A DNA stretch of 64,000 bases from Ignavigranum ruoffiae (GCF_900110675.1 NZ_FOEN01000003.1:1-64000), one strand, 5' to 3'; counted from the stretch's first letter, positions 50,890 through 60,746 are shown. Notes: generated from the sequence alone by a model not told the origin. Numbers and translations are program-made.

Positions 50890-51789
50890 TTAATTTAATA
50901 AGTGGTTTTCTAACACTTGTTTGTCATAGTCAAATTCTTCAACTTGTAAGTAGTATTCCGCACAGTCAATTAAAGCTTTGGCTGGAGTTAAACCAATCAC
51001 TTCAGAACCGATAATGTTTACACCATAGCGTGCAGCTTCGAAGCGGATAGTTTCCATGACACGGTATAGTGGAGTCTTTTCGAAGTTAACCATATTCATG
51101 GAGACTTGAGCAACATTACGATCTTCTAGCATAACGCCGATACCTTTACAATATTTGTAACCACCTGAAGAACCGCGAACGATACGAGCAATCTTATTGG
51201 CGATTTCAATGTTGTCAGTATCTAAGTTTACGTTGAATGCAACTAAAGGCATACGTACACCTACAGCAGTAACCCCAGCTGTTGGATGGATCTTACGTTC
51301 ACCGTAATCTGGTGCCCATTCTTCTTGCAATAATTTTTCAGGCATTCCTTCAAATTGACCTTTTCTAACTTTGGCTAAGTTCTTACGAGCAGGGGTGCTA
51401 GCAGAGTCTTCATATAAGAAAATAGGAATGTTAAGTTCGTTGGCAATACGTTCTGCAACTTTTTTAGAAATTTCAACTGTTTCAGCCACATCGATATCTT
51501 TTACTGGAACGAAAGGAACAACGTCGGTAGCTCCCATCCGTGGGTGTTCCCCTTGATGTTTAGTCATGTCGATGTTTTCGCTTGCAAATTTAACTAATTG
51601 GAAAGCAACTTCTTGAATACCATCAACATCTCCTACGAGAGTAAATACACTACGGTTGTGACTTGTATCTGAAGAGTAGTCTAATAAGGTCACGCCTGGT
51701 ACACTTTTAGCCACTTCAACTAAACCATTGATGATCTTTTCGTCTTTACCTTCACTAAAATTTGGAATACATTCGATTAACTTTGCCAT
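50890..51789 (-). CDS. ftcD: Glutamate formimidoyltransferase
   Basis: Transfers the formimino group from N-formimino-L-glutamate to THF, releasing glutamate. The start at 51789 has AGGAGG 6-7 bases upstream; the longer frame to 51864 runs through the leader. MAKLIECIPNFSEGKDEKII (1-20) is the family's N-terminal signature, with LDYSSDTSHNRSVFTLVG (~37-54) and GEHPRMGATDVVPFVPV (~80-96) lining the active site. 299 aa matches the stand-alone enzyme. It is the first gene of the ftcD-fchA-fhs-hutD-permease-hutH operon. Confidence 0.95.
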   Translation of the reverse strand: MAKLIECIPNFSEGKDEKIINGLVEVAKSVPGVTLLDYSSDTSHNRSVFTLVGDVDGIQEVAFQLVKFASENIDMTKHQGEHPRMGATDVVPFVPVKDIDVAETVEISKKVAERIANELNIPIFLYEDSASTPARKNLAKVRKGQFEGMPEKLLQEEWAPDYGERKIHPTAGVTAVGVRMPLVAFNVNLDTDNIEIANKIARIVRGSSGGYKYCKGIGVMLEDRNVAQVSMNMVNFEKTPLYRVMETIRFEAARYGVNIIGSEVIGLTPAKALIDCAEYYLQVEEFDYDKQVLENHLLN

Positions 51790-51839
51790 TTCGATTCCTC
51801 CTAAATTATTCCTAAGAATTTGGCGATTACGATCACAAC

Positions 51840-51868
51840 TTATGAAATGAGTGTGTTTCATCACATAA
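51840..51868 (-). promoter_or_regulatory. Dyad in the ftcD leader, candidate operator
   Basis: TTATGAAATGA (51840-51850) and TCATCACATAA (51858-51868) are inverted repeats with 9 of 11 matches around GTGTGTT. It lies about 20-47 bases downstream of the predicted transcription start and could bind a regulator or fold in the leader RNA. Confidence 0.5.
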
Positions 51869-51893
51869 ATTATGACAGCGTTCTCACATGCTT

Positions 51894-51922
51894 AATTTAT
51901 CAAGTCCATCAATCCGTGTCAA
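51894..51922 (-). promoter_or_regulatory. Promoter of the ftcD-hutH operon
   Basis: The minus strand reads TTGACA (complement of 51917-51922), 17 bases, TAAATT (complement of 51894-51899). Expected start is near 51887, leaving a ~98-base leader. Confidence 0.8.
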
Positions 51923-52606
51923 ATCTATAATCTTTATATATAGATTTATTATTATTATAAAAAAATTTTTAATATTTCTAGAGTTTTTTCGTCTAATGTG
52001 AAAGTCACTTTTTATTTGACTATTTTTTGACAACTTTCCATTGAATCGCTTTCAGTTATTTTTTTTGTATAAATTTTGCGCCTATATTCAGCATATTTTT
52101 ATTTTATTCTCATTTTAACCTGGTAATTCTATTCGCTTTGCCTGTTCATTTTCTTTTAATTTATTCTCAAAAACAGCGTTTGACGAATATTATCTCATTA
52201 TCTCACTAAAATATAATAATTTTAATTAAAATACTATCGTTTTCTAATCCTGGTTCTTGCCGATTTTCATTATATTTCTCAGCTTTTTACGGAAGGATTT
52301 TCAGTAATATTTTAAACGACATTTAAAATTTGTCATTCCCACATTATTTATTTGTTTCGTTGTCACTGAGTCTATTCTTTCAAATTGACTTACCCCAGCT
52401 CTTCCATCGACCTCTAGGTCAGTTTAAACAGAAGAAAACCGAATACCTACCCAAGCAAATCGCCATAGCTGCTTACTACTCGCTTAGTCGTTTATCTTTA
52501 CAAATAGAACGACTTTTGGCCAATCTTTGCCAGGTAACTATTCGGTTAGAATGAGCGCTTAAAGACTTTATTGATTCAGTCACTGGGCTATTCTATTCGT
52601 CTTGGC
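51923..52606. other. Long AT-rich intergenic region upstream of the hut operon
   Basis: About 680 bases, very AT-rich between 51930 and 52320, without a convincing gene. Holds a cre-like element at 52041-52054 and many A/T tracts that could bend the DNA or bind the neighbouring BTAD regulator. A 74-codon frame at 52330-52554 has no ribosome site or recognisable product. No clear intrinsic terminator for the regulator gene is visible. Confidence 0.55.
52041..52054 (-). promoter_or_regulatory. Candidate cre (CcpA) site
   Basis: The minus strand reads TGAAAGCGATTCAA, agreeing with TGWAANCGNTNWCA in 12 of 14 positions. It lies about 120-130 bases upstream of the hut operon -35. Carbon repression of hut genes by CcpA is known in Firmicutes; this site is a by-eye match. 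Confidence 0.5.
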
Positions 52607-55591
52607 TTACTTGATTTGATTTAACTCATCTACATCACGGAATGGACTGAGATGGTTATATGTTAGGGACTTATAATCATAATAATTCAGCGGATTCAAG
52701 ATATTCTGATCATAATGACTTAATCGATCGCTTTGTTCGAGTTGATCTAAGATCATTACCTTGGCCCAATTTAGGATTCCTATATCCCGGTCATTGGCCT
52801 TATCTGCCATGGCGACTTCTAACTCACATTTTTGTAGGTATTCATTCGCTTTCTGATCCTTATTCATCGCCATATAAGTTGTGGCAAGGTAGGCCAACAT
52901 TTGGGGTCGCTTCCAAATAAAATGAATGGATTCTGAATGCTGGGCCGCTTTTAACAAGTATTCCTCAGCCAGTTCATAATCGCCCATGGCAAAATAAATA
53001 ATGCCTAAATCAATATAGAAGACCACTAAACTGGTCATTTGATTTTTACCTTCGCCAAAAGCTAGGGCTCGTTTTTGTAATCTTAAAGCATCTTCATATT
53101 GTCCATTTATGCGCTCAATCTCAGCCAAGTAATTATAAGCTGCCGCAATATTAATCGCGTACTTATCGGTTAAACTCCGTGAAAGGGTCAAATTAGTAAT
53201 CGATTCATGGATATATTTCTGCGCTCGTTCGTAGTGACCAATCATCAAATAATAAAGGCCTTTGAGGCGGAGAAGGATCCCAATCGCTTCATAATTATTG
53301 CTACTAATTGCTAAATCCAAGGCTAGACGGACATATTGAATCATATCTTCAGAACTATTCGTTTGAATACAGAAGTAAATCATTTGTAAATAAGCTTTCA
53401 ACAAGTAGGCAGAATCACCCACATCTTTGGCTTTGACAATAACTCTGAGAATATTATCTATACCACGGTCATATTGACCTAGTCGAATATAGTAGCGTCC
53501 TTCTATATAAAGGAATTTTAATTCTAAGCGAAGGTAATTATCATCGAGCCCTGATTGTTCACTTAGCTGAGCTAATTCGCTCCGTGTATTCTCGAAGAAT
53601 TGATGAATTTCCTCTGGCGACATCGACACAATCTGATTTTGATAAAGATCTTGACTGTAAACTGGGAACAATTCATGCTGAAATCTCAAAATACTTTGTA
53701 GATAAGATAATTTGTAGCTGAGGGCTTGCGATTTCTGACTAGCTCGGTAATAGTGATAAGCTATTTCAGCGAGTAACTGTAAATTATCACTTTGAAGTCC
53801 TTGTTGAAGTTTAAGGTTTTCAGCAATTTGCTTATGCATTAATTGTTTGACGGCTTGGCTTTGTTTGTTGTAACAATATTCTTGCAGTCGTCGGTTTTTA
53901 ATGCGGACTCCTTGAGAGTTCTCGGATTTGTCTTCTTCGATTAAATTCCTCCGGAATAAATCGACCAGTTCTTTCTTTAGTTGAATCACCGATAGTCCAA
54001 TTAAGGTTGATAGAATTTGAATGGGCACATAGCTCTTGAAATAGGATAGCGTTTCTAAGATTTCCATCCCACTAGCGGTTAATAGACTATATTGTTTCTC
54101 AATACTTTCAACCATTTTATCGGTTAAGACAATCTCATACTTACCCTGTTGGAAACGTGACAGCAATTCAATGGTCGCTAATAAATTTCCTTGACTAAAG
54201 TCATATATATTTCGGATATCTTTCTCACTCAGTGTTGTGTTGCTGCCCAGTATGGTCTTAGCTAGATTCTCTGTTTCCTCATAGTTCAGCGGATTTAGAT
54301 GAATGAGTTTAAGATATTCTTGCATCCGCAAATCATTCAAGACTTGCTGGGTATGGTAAGACCATTGACCGTTCCCCGCAAAGACGAAAAAGATAGGCAG
54401 TTGTTGACTTAAAATAAGGTAGTAAAACATGTTGAGCGATTTTTCATCGATAAACTCAAATTGGTCGATAAAAACGACCCATTGTTCATCTTCTAATAAA
54501 GGAAGAAGTTGTTCGGCAATCTGCTCTAGTAAAGAGAAAGAGATGCGATCATATTTATCGACAAGCTGATGATATTTCAACATTTTGCTAGACATCTTAT
54601 TAGGGAAATCAAGGTACTTCGTCAATTGGTTGATCCACTGATCCCAAACATAAGCTTCTTCTTTATGAAGTGTCGCCTGACATTCTATCGTTAAGAAATT
54701 AATTGATTGCTGATTCATATTAATTAAACGATTGACAAATTCCGTCTTCCCATTCCCCGTCTCACCTTCAATAATAATGCCTTTAGGACTGCCTTCTTCT
54801 AAATAAGAAGCTAAACTTAACTCAAACAAGGCAATCTCTTCACTCCGAGAGAAGTAATAGTGGGGCAAAGGATTGGTTTCGACCTGATTTTTGGTATGAA
54901 CTTTCTTCAAGGTCTGTTGATAAATCTCGGTAATTTCCTGCGTAGGTAATATTCCCAGTTCCCTTTTAAATAAGTCTGTTAAGGTCAGATATTCTTCGAT
55001 AATCTTACTATATAAGCCCGCTTGGAAATAATAATTCATTAACAGAATATAGTTCCGTTCATTAAATTCATCAATGGCGATTAATCGGCGAATATCTTTT
55101 TCGACGAGTTCCATATTTTCACTATCTAAATGCTGATCGATGGTGATATATAATTGATCGGTGAATTTCTTTTCATAATAAGTACGCATTTTGTTCATCC
55201 ATAACTCGTAGGATTCACAATCCTTTAAGTAGAAGCCTTTTAAGAAATCACCTTGATAAAGCGTATCCAAATCTTGGTTTTTGTCAGCAATTTTATCAAT
55301 ATCTAAATCGATCGGTAAGTCAGGATTCAAACTCAATACTTGATTTGACAAGGAAATAATATATTCTTCGCCCAAACTTTTATTGGTTTGATAGATTGTA
55401 TTTCTCAAGTTCTTCTTGGCGTTAGCTTCAGACTTGTCCGGCCACAGCATACTAGCTATTTCATCCCGGCTGACCGACTTATTCACTAGAAGATAATAGA
55501 ATAAAGCATTAATCTTGGCAAAAGGGAATAGAATCTCTTGCCCATTTTTGCGGATGGACGGACTGCCCAATAATCTCACTTTTAGTGTCAC
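52607..55591 (-). CDS. SARP/BTAD-STAND-TPR transcriptional regulator, candidate regulator of histidine use
   Basis: 994 residues with a multi-domain signal-transduction build. The N-terminal OmpR-type winged helix (~1-90; LLGSPSIRKNGQEILFPFAK, ISRDEIASMLWPDKSEANAKKNL-like block) is followed by a BTAD helical repeat (~95-235; DFLKGFYLKD...ERNYILLMNYYFQAG). A STAND-type NTPase (~245-560) has Walker A GETGNGKT (276-283) and Walker B WVVFIDQFEF (371-380). The remaining ~430 residues are TPR-like helices. Such proteins sense an inducer through the NTPase/TPR part. It follows glmL by 65 bases in one operon between hutU and the ftcD operon, so hut genes are the obvious targets. No other regulator is in the cluster. 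Confidence 0.85.
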   Translation of the reverse strand: MTLKVRLLGSPSIRKNGQEILFPFAKINALFYYLLVNKSVSRDEIASMLWPDKSEANAKKNLRNTIYQTNKSLGEEYIISLSNQVLSLNPDLPIDLDIDKIADKNQDLDTLYQGDFLKGFYLKDCESYELWMNKMRTYYEKKFTDQLYITIDQHLDSENMELVEKDIRRLIAIDEFNERNYILLMNYYFQAGLYSKIIEEYLTLTDLFKRELGILPTQEITEIYQQTLKKVHTKNQVETNPLPHYYFSRSEEIALFELSLASYLEEGSPKGIIIEGETGNGKTEFVNRLINMNQQSINFLTIECQATLHKEEAYVWDQWINQLTKYLDFPNKMSSKMLKYHQLVDKYDRISFSLLEQIAEQLLPLLEDEQWVVFIDQFEFIDEKSLNMFYYLILSQQLPIFFVFAGNGQWSYHTQQVLNDLRMQEYLKLIHLNPLNYEETENLAKTILGSNTTLSEKDIRNIYDFSQGNLLATIELLSRFQQGKYEIVLTDKMVESIEKQYSLLTASGMEILETLSYFKSYVPIQILSTLIGLSVIQLKKELVDLFRRNLIEEDKSENSQGVRIKNRRLQEYCYNKQSQAVKQLMHKQIAENLKLQQGLQSDNLQLLAEIAYHYYRASQKSQALSYKLSYLQSILRFQHELFPVYSQDLYQNQIVSMSPEEIHQFFENTRSELAQLSEQSGLDDNYLRLELKFLYIEGRYYIRLGQYDRGIDNILRVIVKAKDVGDSAYLLKAYLQMIYFCIQTNSSEDMIQYVRLALDLAISSNNYEAIGILLRLKGLYYLMIGHYERAQKYIHESITNLTLSRSLTDKYAINIAAAYNYLAEIERINGQYEDALRLQKRALAFGEGKNQMTSLVVFYIDLGIIYFAMGDYELAEEYLLKAAQHSESIHFIWKRPQMLAYLATTYMAMNKDQKANEYLQKCELEVAMADKANDRDIGILNWAKVMILDQLEQSDRLSHYDQNILNPLNYYDYKSLTYNHLSPFRDVDELNQIK

Positions 55592-55656
55592 AGGGATAAC
55601 CTCCTCCTCTTCATATAATTCACTTTAGTTTACACTTAATTCTATTCAATGAAAAG

Positions 55657-57048
55657 TCAGCTTTGAGTATGCGGAATGACATATTTCTTGAGTAATTTAT
55701 GTGCGAAAGCTTGATCGATTTGAGAGAGGACACCAATCGCCGACATTAAATAGTAATGATCAAAGTAGATATTTGGTTGGCTAGGTCTTAAATTGTTATC
55801 CTCCGGATGAAAATTCTCATGTAAAATATCCTGGCGATAAGGATTCTTAGTCAATGGACCGCCAGTGGCAACAACGGTGGAGAATTGACGCAAATCCTTA
55901 CCAGATTGATAATAATCCTGAGTGTTTACTTTGCGTAAACGACCGACATGGCGGTGAATCGCTTGATCGAGACACTGACTCGCCACCAATTTATCAAATA
56001 ATAAACCGGCTTCATCTTGAGGGACATAGTTTCTTTCTTGGATCCGTTTATTAACGAAGTCTTGAATTTGATCTGAGGAAAATAATGATTCTAAGATTTC
56101 TTTACGTTTTGATTCCTGAATATAGGTTAAGACAGAAGCCACCGATTCACGCATGCCCAAATCGCCTTCCACCGTTCTCTTAAGTAGGGGCTCACTCATC
56201 CCTTCATAGAAGACATTCAGCCCTAGTCCTAATCCCTTGCCATAGCTATGGATATCCGTAGTGGCTCCACCAATATCAACGACTAGCACGCCGTCCATCG
56301 GCTGTCTCTCTTCCATTTGGCCTAAGCACTCGGTGGCTTTCATAACCGCAGTCGGTGTAGGAATAATAGGTAACGGAGACTGAGGAGCCAAATCTGACAA
56401 GCCATGGGACTGGGTAATCTTACGAATAAAAATTTCTTGAGCAATGGCCCGCACGGGTTCCACCTTGAGATCATTGACGGCGGGCATTACATTATCCACG
56501 ATATATAGTTTGCAATTGGAATCTGCAAAGATTGCAGCAACTTCTTCTTGAGCCGCTTCATTGCCAGCATAGATAACATCAGTCTTTAATGAAGTTTGAG
56601 TCAGCTGATGAGCCACCTTAATAACAAACTGTTCATTTCCGCCATTGGTCCCACCGGCTAAGAGAATCACATCTGGATCTAGGTCTACGATTTCAGCTAA
56701 GTCTGATTGACTCAACTTATAATAGTAGGAACCGATAATTCGGGTCCCTGAACCTAAGGCTGCATATTCCCCTGCTTTCTTGGTTAATGTTTCAGTAAAA
56801 GCAATGACCACCATTCTAAAGCCACCCCAAGCTGAAGAACAATAATATTCATCGATTTGGTCTGTTTTAGAATAATTATCAAGCTGATTTAAGAGTATTG
56901 TCTTGGCGGTTCGATAACAATCCATGACCGAAGAAACCTGACTCGTTGGCAAAGTATGTTGATCAACTAAAATCTCTTGATCTCGGTTGAATAGGTTAAA
57001 TTTTGAATAGGTACTACCAAAATCAGCCGTCAGAATATAATGTGTCAT
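55657..57048 (-). CDS. glmL: GlmL/MutL-family glutamate mutase accessory protein
   Basis: A 463-residue ASKHA-fold ATPase-like protein. Phosphate-1 loop TADFGSTYSKFNLF (~7-20) and phosphate-2 loop GVLVVDIGGATTDIHSYG (~255-272) are clear. DVILLAGGTNGGNEQ and STVVATGGPLTKNPYR match the GlmL family, encoded between mutS and mutE of B12-dependent glutamate mutase operons in clostridia and thought to maintain or reactivate the mutase. Here neither mutase subunit is in the window; instead it lies between hutU and the BTAD regulator, with its own promoter. Either the mutase is encoded elsewhere, or this subfamily serves histidine metabolism. Confidence 0.85.
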   Translation of the reverse strand: MTHYILTADFGSTYSKFNLFNRDQEILVDQHTLPTSQVSSVMDCYRTAKTILLNQLDNYSKTDQIDEYYCSSAWGGFRMVVIAFTETLTKKAGEYAALGSGTRIIGSYYYKLSQSDLAEIVDLDPDVILLAGGTNGGNEQFVIKVAHQLTQTSLKTDVIYAGNEAAQEEVAAIFADSNCKLYIVDNVMPAVNDLKVEPVRAIAQEIFIRKITQSHGLSDLAPQSPLPIIPTPTAVMKATECLGQMEERQPMDGVLVVDIGGATTDIHSYGKGLGLGLNVFYEGMSEPLLKRTVEGDLGMRESVASVLTYIQESKRKEILESLFSSDQIQDFVNKRIQERNYVPQDEAGLLFDKLVASQCLDQAIHRHVGRLRKVNTQDYYQSGKDLRQFSTVVATGGPLTKNPYRQDILHENFHPEDNNLRPSQPNIYFDHYYLMSAIGVLSQIDQAFAHKLLKKYVIPHTQS

Positions 57049-57094
57049 GATAACCCTCCTTTATTGATTGGATTGATAAACTCATCGTCGGATA

Positions 57095-57122
57095 ATTTTA
57101 TTGTAACGAATTTCTGTGACAA
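57095..57122 (-). promoter_or_regulatory. Promoter of glmL-regulator
   Basis: The minus strand reads TTGTCA (complement of 57117-57122), 16 bases, TAAAAT (complement of 57095-57100); a TACAAT lies within the spacer. AAAGGAGG precedes the glmL ATG. Confidence 0.65.
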
Positions 57123-57126
57123 ATTG

Positions 57127-57174
57127 AAAGAACATCCACCATCGGAGCATGATCCCCAGTGATGAATGTTCTTT
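57127..57174 (-). terminator. Terminator of hutU
   Basis: AAAGAACAT (57127-57135) pairs with ATGTTCTTT (57166-57174), with an inner CATC/GATG stem. The T-tract on the minus strand is short, so some read-through into glmL is possible. Confidence 0.65.
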
Positions 57175-57241
57175 TCTTATGTTAGCGTTGTCTCAACACC
57201 CTTGTTCAGACATCTTGGCTCACATTGCTCGCTGAGATGAA

Positions 57242-59272
57242 TTATTTGAATAATTCGCTCACAGCTTTTTCAACCAATGATTCTTCTGGAATATAAGGGA
57301 TAGTGATATGATCTGTACCTTGGCGCATCTTGTTATATTCAATTGAAGTTTCAATCGCATGTTCATTACGTGCCCAGTTACGACGAGCTACACCACCCAT
57401 AGTATCCCAAGCAATCGCTGATTTGATGATTTCGTCAGTCAATTCGCTACCGTCAAGAACTAAACCGAATCCACCGTTGATTGATTTACCGATACCAACG
57501 CCACCACCATTATGAAGAGCTACCAAGCTCATACCGCGAGCTGCGTTACCTGCATAACATTGAACAGCCATATCTGCCGTTACGTTAGAACCATCTTTAA
57601 TGTTAGAAGTTTCACGGAATGGAGAGTCTGTACCTGAAACGTCATGGTGGTCACGACCTAACATAACCGGTCCAATCTTACCTTCACGAACTAATTCATT
57701 AAATTTAAGAGCGATATTAACCCGGCCCATGCAATCTTGATATAAGATACGAGCTTGAGTTCCGACAACCATCTTATTCTTCTCAGCATCGCGAATCCAG
57801 TTATAGTTGTCACGGTCTTGGTAACGACGGTCTGGGTCGATAACTTCCATCGCTGCATGGTCAGTAGCCACTAAGTCTTCGTGACGACCACTTAAGCATA
57901 CCCAACGGAATGGTCCATATCCATAATCGAATAGCATAGGTCCCATGATATCTTCAACATATGAAGGCCAGATAAAGCCATCTTTGTCATCTTTACCATT
58001 CTTAGAAATTTCTTTGACACCAGAGTCATAGATTGCTTTCATGAATGAGTTACCATAGTCAAAGAAGTAAGTTCCACGACTGGTTAATTCTTTAATGGCT
58101 TGATAGTGACGTCCTAGAGTTTCGTCAACTAATTTTTCGAATTTTTGGCTATCTTTAGAAAGTAATTCAGTACGTTCTTCGAAAGTAAGACCTACTGGGC
58201 AGTATCCACCATTGTAAACATTGTGGCAAGAAGTTTGGTCAGATAATAGGTCCACATGGATATCGTTCTTAACTACATATTCTAATAGGTCAACGATGTT
58301 ACCATGGTAAGCAATTGACATTGCTTCTTTCTTCTCTAAGCTTTCTTGAGCTAACTTAATCGCTTCTTCTGGAGTTTCAGCTAATTGTTGGATCCATCCT
58401 TGTTCCAAACGAGTATTCACCCGTGAAATATCCACTTCAGCGATGATTGACACAGCGTGAGCAATATCTGCTGCCTTACCTTGAGCTCCAGACATTCCTC
58501 CTAAACCAGAAGAAATGAATAGTTTACCTGATAAATCACCATCATCAGCAATACCTAATTTCAAACGTCCAGCATTTAATAAGGTATTGAAGGTTCCGTG
58601 AACGATACCTTGAGGGCCAATGTACATCCAACCACCAGCAGTCATTTGACCGTAGTTGGTCACACCCATTTGTTCAGCAATTTCCCAGTCTTTCAAGTTG
58701 TCATATTCACCAACAAATAAACCATTGGTTACGATAACGCGTGGAGCATCTTTCTTAGATTTGAATAGACCCATTGGATGTCCTGATTCAACAACTAATG
58801 TTTGTTCATCAGTCATTTCTTCTAAGTAACGTTTGATTAAACGATATTGCATCCAGTTAGAACATACTTGACCAGTTTCTCCATAGGTAACTAATTCATA
58901 AGGATAAAGGGCTACATCAAAGTCCAAGTTATTATCAATCATAACTTGCATTGCTTTAGCTTGAATACATTTACCTTTATATTCATCAATTGGTTTACCA
59001 GATAAACGACCTTCTGGACGCCAACGATATCCATAAATTCTTCCTCGAGTTTTTAATTCTTCTAGAAATTCAGGAATAATTTGTTCATGATATTTGTTAG
59101 GCACATAACGTAGGGCATTCTTTAAAGCTACTTCCGTTTGTTCTTTACTTAGACGGAAACCTCTATCTGGTGCCCGGCGAATACCTTCAACAAACTCCGG
59201 CATTTCTGGCAGAGTATCCTCCAATTTAATCGTCATTGCTTGTGAAACATCAAGTTCCGTAAATTTTTCCAT
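57242..59272 (-). CDS. hutU: Urocanate hydratase
   Basis: Adds water to urocanate to give 4-imidazolone-5-propionate, using tightly bound NAD+ as an electrophile. The start at 59272 has GGAGG 6 bases upstream; the longer frame to 59350 crosses the promoter. Recognisable blocks: MTAGGWMYIGPQGIVHGTFNT, SSGLGGMSGAQGKAADIA (~GxGGMGGAQ nucleotide loop), QTSCHNVYNGGYCPVG (catalytic-region Cys), GRDHHDVSGTDSPFRET and SLVALHNGGGVGIGKSINGG. 676 aa is the longer Firmicutes/streptococcal form, compared with ~555 in proteobacteria. It is monocistronic and divergent from hutI. Confidence 0.97.
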   Translation of the reverse strand: MEKFTELDVSQAMTIKLEDTLPEMPEFVEGIRRAPDRGFRLSKEQTEVALKNALRYVPNKYHEQIIPEFLEELKTRGRIYGYRWRPEGRLSGKPIDEYKGKCIQAKAMQVMIDNNLDFDVALYPYELVTYGETGQVCSNWMQYRLIKRYLEEMTDEQTLVVESGHPMGLFKSKKDAPRVIVTNGLFVGEYDNLKDWEIAEQMGVTNYGQMTAGGWMYIGPQGIVHGTFNTLLNAGRLKLGIADDGDLSGKLFISSGLGGMSGAQGKAADIAHAVSIIAEVDISRVNTRLEQGWIQQLAETPEEAIKLAQESLEKKEAMSIAYHGNIVDLLEYVVKNDIHVDLLSDQTSCHNVYNGGYCPVGLTFEERTELLSKDSQKFEKLVDETLGRHYQAIKELTSRGTYFFDYGNSFMKAIYDSGVKEISKNGKDDKDGFIWPSYVEDIMGPMLFDYGYGPFRWVCLSGRHEDLVATDHAAMEVIDPDRRYQDRDNYNWIRDAEKNKMVVGTQARILYQDCMGRVNIALKFNELVREGKIGPVMLGRDHHDVSGTDSPFRETSNIKDGSNVTADMAVQCYAGNAARGMSLVALHNGGGVGIGKSINGGFGLVLDGSELTDEIIKSAIAWDTMGGVARRNWARNEHAIETSIEYNKMRQGTDHITIPYIPEESLVEKAVSELFK

Positions 59273-59329
59273 GCATATCCTCCTTAAAATTATCAAGGTC
59301 ATAAATGACTGATTTTTTAATGTGAGTTT

Positions 59330-59450
59330 ATTATAGAACGTGCCAGTCAATAGAGTGTCTATTTCTTAAAAATATATAAAAAAAACGACAAAAAAACGCT
59401 TTCTATCTTTTAGACAAAATTTTGACGTGTTTTTCCTACAATAATATCAA
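59330..59450. promoter_or_regulatory. Divergent hutU/hutI promoter region with cre-like site
   Basis: For hutI (plus): TTGACG at 59422-59427, 17 bases, TATCAA at 59445-59450. For hutU (minus): TATAAT (complement of 59330-59335) with no good -35, suggesting activator dependence. Between them, minus strand 59391-59406 reads TAGAAAGCGTTTTTTT, a cre-like core. A TTGACT occurs only 9 bases from the hutU -10 and could be part of an operator. Confidence 0.6.
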
Positions 59451-59477
59451 ATCAAATAATAGAAGGAACGTGATTAA

Positions 59478-60746
59478 ATGTCTGCGGATAAAATCTTGAT
59501 CCATTTCAATCAAATTTTTAACCCTTACGATTTAGGTCATCCTTTATCTGGTTCTGATATGAATGATGCCCAAATTATTGAAGATGGCTATATTGCCATC
59601 AAAGATGGAAAAATTCTAGCCCTTGGTTCAGGCGAACCTGATGATAAATTGAAAGACGAGCATACTGAAATTATCGACTATTCGGGAAAGATCGCTCTGC
59701 CTGGTTTCATTGATTGCCATACCCACTTAATCTATGGCGGTAGCCGTGAGCATGAATTTGCTCAAAAACTTAACGGGGTTTCTTATCTAGAAATTCTGGA
59801 ACAAGGCGGAGGTATCTTAAGTACTGTTCGTTCAACCCGTGAAGCTGACTTTGATAACTTATATAATAAATCAAAACGTCTATTAGACTATATGGTACGT
59901 TATGGTGTAACGACCGTAGAAGCTAAAAGTGGTTACGGCTTAGACTGGGAAACTGAAAAACGTCAATTAGAAGTATGTAAGAAATTAAATGAAGATCATA
60001 CCATTGACTTAGTTTCTACCTTTATGGCAGCTCATGCTGTTCCACCAGAATATAAAGGAAAATCTGGCGAATTCATTGATATGATTATCAATGACATGTT
60101 GCCTAAAGTTAAAGAAGAAAATCTAGCTGAATTCTGTGATATCTTCTGTGAGAAAAATGTCTTTACCGCTGAAGAATCTGAGAAATTACTTTCTGCCGCT
60201 AAAGACCTCGGCTTCAAATTAAGAATTCATGCGGATGAAATCGAATCTATCGGTGGTGTAGACGTGGCTGCTAAACTGAAGACCACTTCTGCAGAACACT
60301 TAATGATGATTACCGATGAAGGCATTAAGAAAATGGCTGAAAGCCAAGTCATTGGGGACTTACTTCCAGCCACTACTTTCTCTTTAATGCAAGATACTTA
60401 TGCTCCAGCTCGTAAGATGATTGAAGCCGGTGTGCCAATTACACTTTCAACCGACTGCAACCCAGGTTCTTGCCCAACCATTAATATCCAATTCGTAGCT
60501 CAATTAGGTTGCTATCAAATGCGCTTAACACCAATCGAAGTCTTTAACGCAATCACCATCAATGCTGCTTACGCAGTCGATCGTGCCGATCAAATTGGTA
60601 ACTTTGATGTTGAAAAGCAAGCCGACATCACCATTATGGATTGCCCAAATGTTGACTACTCTATCTATTTCTTTGCCACTAACTTAGTTAGCGATGTCTA
60701 CAAGAACGGTCAACATGTGGTCGTCGATGGCCAAATTCAGGCCTAA
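59478..60746 (+). CDS. hutI: Imidazolonepropionase
   Basis: Opens the imidazolone ring to give N-formimino-L-glutamate. Amidohydrolase fold with metal ligands: [20 protein letters not shown] (~74-93, HxH), [10 protein letters not shown] (~180), [12 protein letters not shown] (~247) and [11 protein letters not shown] (~325, Asp). 422 aa is standard. It is divergent from hutU and convergent to hutG. AAGGAACG precedes the ATG. Confidence 0.96.
   Translation: MSADKILIHFNQIFNPYDLGHPLSGSDMNDAQIIEDGYIAIKDGKILALGSGEPDDKLKDEHTEIIDYSGKIALPGFIDCHTHLIYGGSREHEFAQKLNGVSYLEILEQGGGILSTVRSTREADFDNLYNKSKRLLDYMVRYGVTTVEAKSGYGLDWETEKRQLEVCKKLNEDHTIDLVSTFMAAHAVPPEYKGKSGEFIDMIINDMLPKVKEENLAEFCDIFCEKNVFTAEESEKLLSAAKDLGFKLRIHADEIESIGGVDVAAKLKTTSAEHLMMITDEGIKKMAESQVIGDLLPATTFSLMQDTYAPARKMIEAGVPITLSTDCNPGSCPTINIQFVAQLGCYQMRLTPIEVFNAITINAAYAVDRADQIGNFDVEKQADITIMDCPNVDYSIYFFATNLVSDVYKNGQHVVVDGQIQA

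Noticed and set aside
52330-52554. A 74-codon plus-strand frame in the long hut intergenic region
   Set aside because: No ribosome binding site, no promoter pointing to it and no recognisable protein pattern; the region has a better explanation as regulatory DNA.
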